A stretch of DNA of 64,000 nucleotides, taken from Pontibacter lucknowensis. GTDB lineage: Bacteria; Bacteroidota; Bacteroidia; Cytophagales; Hymenobacteraceae. Shown here one piece after another: positions 62,772 through 64,000 of the stretch (positions are counted from its first letter, which is position 1; the number at the start of each line of letters is the position of its first letter). Location of the stretch: positions 496,001 through 560,000 of the forward strand of contig NZ_FTNM01000001.1 in assembly GCF_900156415.1 (NCBI RefSeq), read 5' to 3'. The position numbers were made by a program, and so were the translations under genes. The notes under the pieces were generated by a model. That model had not been told where the DNA came from. It saw nothing but the letters and a program-made list of their open reading frames with translations, and made no database searches.

Positions 62772-62834
62772 ATACCTACTTATAAACGAAAAAGCCTACT
62801 GTTCAAGCAGGCTTTTTCGTTTATAAGTAGGTAT
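62772..62834. terminator. Long bidirectional terminator between convergent genes
   Basis: A 26-bp perfect stem (62772-62797 and 62809-62834, including AACGAAAAAGCCT/AGGCTTTTTCGTT) around an 11-nt loop separates the lipoprotein gene (plus) from the gene ending at 62867 (minus). The stem is far longer than a normal terminator. Confidence 0.9.
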
Positions 62835-62866
62835 TCTTCAGCTATATCCCAGTGCTTGTAAGAAGC

Positions 62867-64000
62867 TTAACCCTTCGCCAGTTTCTTGCGCTCCTTTTCG
62901 TAGGCCTTGCCCAGATGCTTCAGTTTCTTGTCACCTTGTGTATAACTCGCGGCCATCACCTTGGCCGTTTCAGTCTGACCGCTGGTTACGTCTTTTATAG
63001 CTAACTGTATACCTAGCTGTTGCTGTGTTTTCTTGGTCTTGCCTTTAGAATAACCCCTATCGAGCAGGTCAGTGAGCAATTGCAGAGCCGCTTTCTCTTG
63101 TCGGATGCCCGTGAAATGATCTACCACAGTAGCAGTAAAGGCCAACTTGCTTTGTCCCTGTGCAAAGTTATAGAGTGAAATGTGATCCAGCCCAAAGCGA
63201 GCGATTGACTTGCTCAGGTAGTGCTGCTCAGCATCGTTGTAGCGTTTTATCGCATCGGTATAGCGACCAGTCGCTACCATACGGTTAGCTTCTTCGAGCA
63301 TGCGCTGGTAAGCTGCGGCATCGGCAATGGTGGACTGACCGTCTTCTGCCGTGAACGTGGCAATGGTGCAAGTTGCTTTTGATGCCGCTGCATTGAGGGC
63401 GGCTTGATAAGCCTGGTCGGCGGCGATGAATTTTTTCTCCTTCACAAGAGACTGCGCAGCGGCATAATGACGGTCGTAGTCAGCCTGCACGTTCAGGCAC
63501 TCCTGCGTGAAAATGCGGTCGCGTAGCTCGATGTACTTGGCCTGCACCTCAGTGTCACGTTCCAGGGCATAGCGACTGCGCATATTTTCAGCTGAGCTGG
63601 CTACTGCTCTGGCATCACTCAACCGGTTGCTCATGGCCAGGGTATAGCCATCAGCCAGCTGACTCAGCAGCACCGGCTTGGCTGCCTGCTGCAGCAAGTT
63701 GCTTAGTTCACGTACCGGCTGAAAGGTATAGCCCTGCTCCAACGTCATAGCCGACTCAAACTGCTCCAGTGCATAGCGGTAGTCTTTCGCCTTCATGGCC
63801 TGACGACCTTTGTCGATATGCTGCACATAATACTGGTATTTCACCTGTCCCTGCAGTTCAGCCGCCTCAGTGGCATCGTGCAGCAGGTAGTCGTACTGGC
63901 GCTGGAAGGTATAGGCATCGTCGGCCATCTGCTCAGCCTGTGCCAGGTCACCACGGCTCAAAGAACGTTTGCCCTCCTCTACCATGCTGCGATAATAGCC
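62867..64000 (-). CDS. Repeat-rich alpha-helical protein (C-terminal part, truncated by window edge)
   Basis: The last ~378 codons are present; the frame stays open to the right edge. The sequence is Ala/Gln/Lys-rich and almost wholly helical. Related units recur, such as YYRSMVEEGKRSLSRGDLAQAEQMADDAYTF and YYVQHIDKGRQAMKAKDYRYALEQFESAM, resembling degenerate TPR-type helical pairs. The C-terminal end is Lys-rich (KKLKHLGKAYEKERKKLAKG). No signal peptide or catalytic domain is in view. It may be a scaffold; the N-terminal part is needed to say more. Confidence 0.7.
   Translation of the reverse strand, partial: GYYRSMVEEGKRSLSRGDLAQAEQMADDAYTFQRQYDYLLHDATEAAELQGQVKYQYYVQHIDKGRQAMKAKDYRYALEQFESAMTLEQGYTFQPVRELSNLLQQAAKPVLLSQLADGYTLAMSNRLSDARAVASSAENMRSRYALERDTEVQAKYIELRDRIFTQECLNVQADYDRHYAAAQSLVKEKKFIAADQAYQAALNAAASKATCTIATFTAEDGQSTIADAAAYQRMLEEANRMVATGRYTDAIKRYNDAEQHYLSKSIARFGLDHISLYNFAQGQSKLAFTATVVDHFTGIRQEKAALQLLTDLLDRGYSKGKTKKTQQQLGIQLAIKDVTSGQTETAKVMAASYTQGDKKLKHLGKAYEKERKKLAKG

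Overview
This window comes from a member of the Bacteroidota, most likely an aerobic Cytophagales/Hymenobacteraceae relative (Pontibacter-like); that placement is inferred from gene content. The clues are type IX secretion (T9SS) C-terminal sorting domains, TTG-N20-TAnnTTTG promoters, genes that mostly lack Shine-Dalgarno sites, TonB-dependent transport, a BlaI/M56 pair, and a SecA of about 1120 aa. Almost all of it reads as chromosomal core sequence. I see no phage, insertion sequence, CRISPR array, rRNA or tRNA gene.

Layout. 0-6.7 kb: 5' part of ruvB, a glutaryl-CoA dehydrogenase, a TonB receptor under a TPP riboswitch, a small membrane protein, an aldose-epimerase-like gene and a NadR-type kinase. 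6.7-14.9 kb: an AT-richer accessory block with two large T9SS cargo proteins, a lipoprotein and a small orphan; the three secreted-protein genes share a leader element. 14.9-20.7 kb: pnuC, a rhodanese, guaB and an RsbU/RsbV/RsbW-type partner-switching operon. 20.8-25.6 kb: an envelope-folding operon with a PPIase/OmpA lipoprotein, a SurA-like PPIase and a MoxR ATPase. 25.8-35.3 kb: a hypothetical gene, an SDR, a GNAT, an outer-membrane protein, recA, a DUF3108-like protein, a PhoB/PhoR-like pair, a pseudouridine synthase and a quinone oxidoreductase. 35.5-38.1 kb: BlaI-like repressor with two palindromic operators and an M56 peptidase. 38.2-41 kb: rplM-rpsI-rpsB and tsf. 41-46.2 kb: membrane MutS-like ATPase with a RidA protein, then an ECF sigma/anti-sigma/surface-protein operon. 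46.5-58.9 kb: ALDH7, HtrA, Hsp20, an amidohydrolase, a SPOR-like lipoprotein, deoC, secA, a GNAT and dapF. 59-64 kb: a methyltransferase, two membrane proteins, a Ppx/GppA phosphatase, a His-rich lipoprotein and a truncated repeat-type protein.

Functional threads. Envelope biogenesis is strongly represented (SecA, two PPIase proteins, HtrA, Hsp20, SPOR and OmpA domains, T9SS cargo). Signalling is by partner switching, a two-component pair, an ECF sigma operon and the BlaI/M56 pair. Three catabolic genes (gcdH, an aminomuconate-deaminase-like RidA, ALDH7) converge on lysine/tryptophan breakdown through glutaryl-CoA.

The most unusual signal is not a gene. The octamer TATACCTG occurs at least 47 times on the two strands, against about two expected by chance, in coding and intergenic DNA alike. 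It is absent from an 11.5-kb stretch that contains the accessory block. At the edge of that block, the first nine codons of the NadR-like kinase gene are copied as a perfect 27-bp inverted repeat around its own start codon. Two further intergenic repeat families recur in the window.
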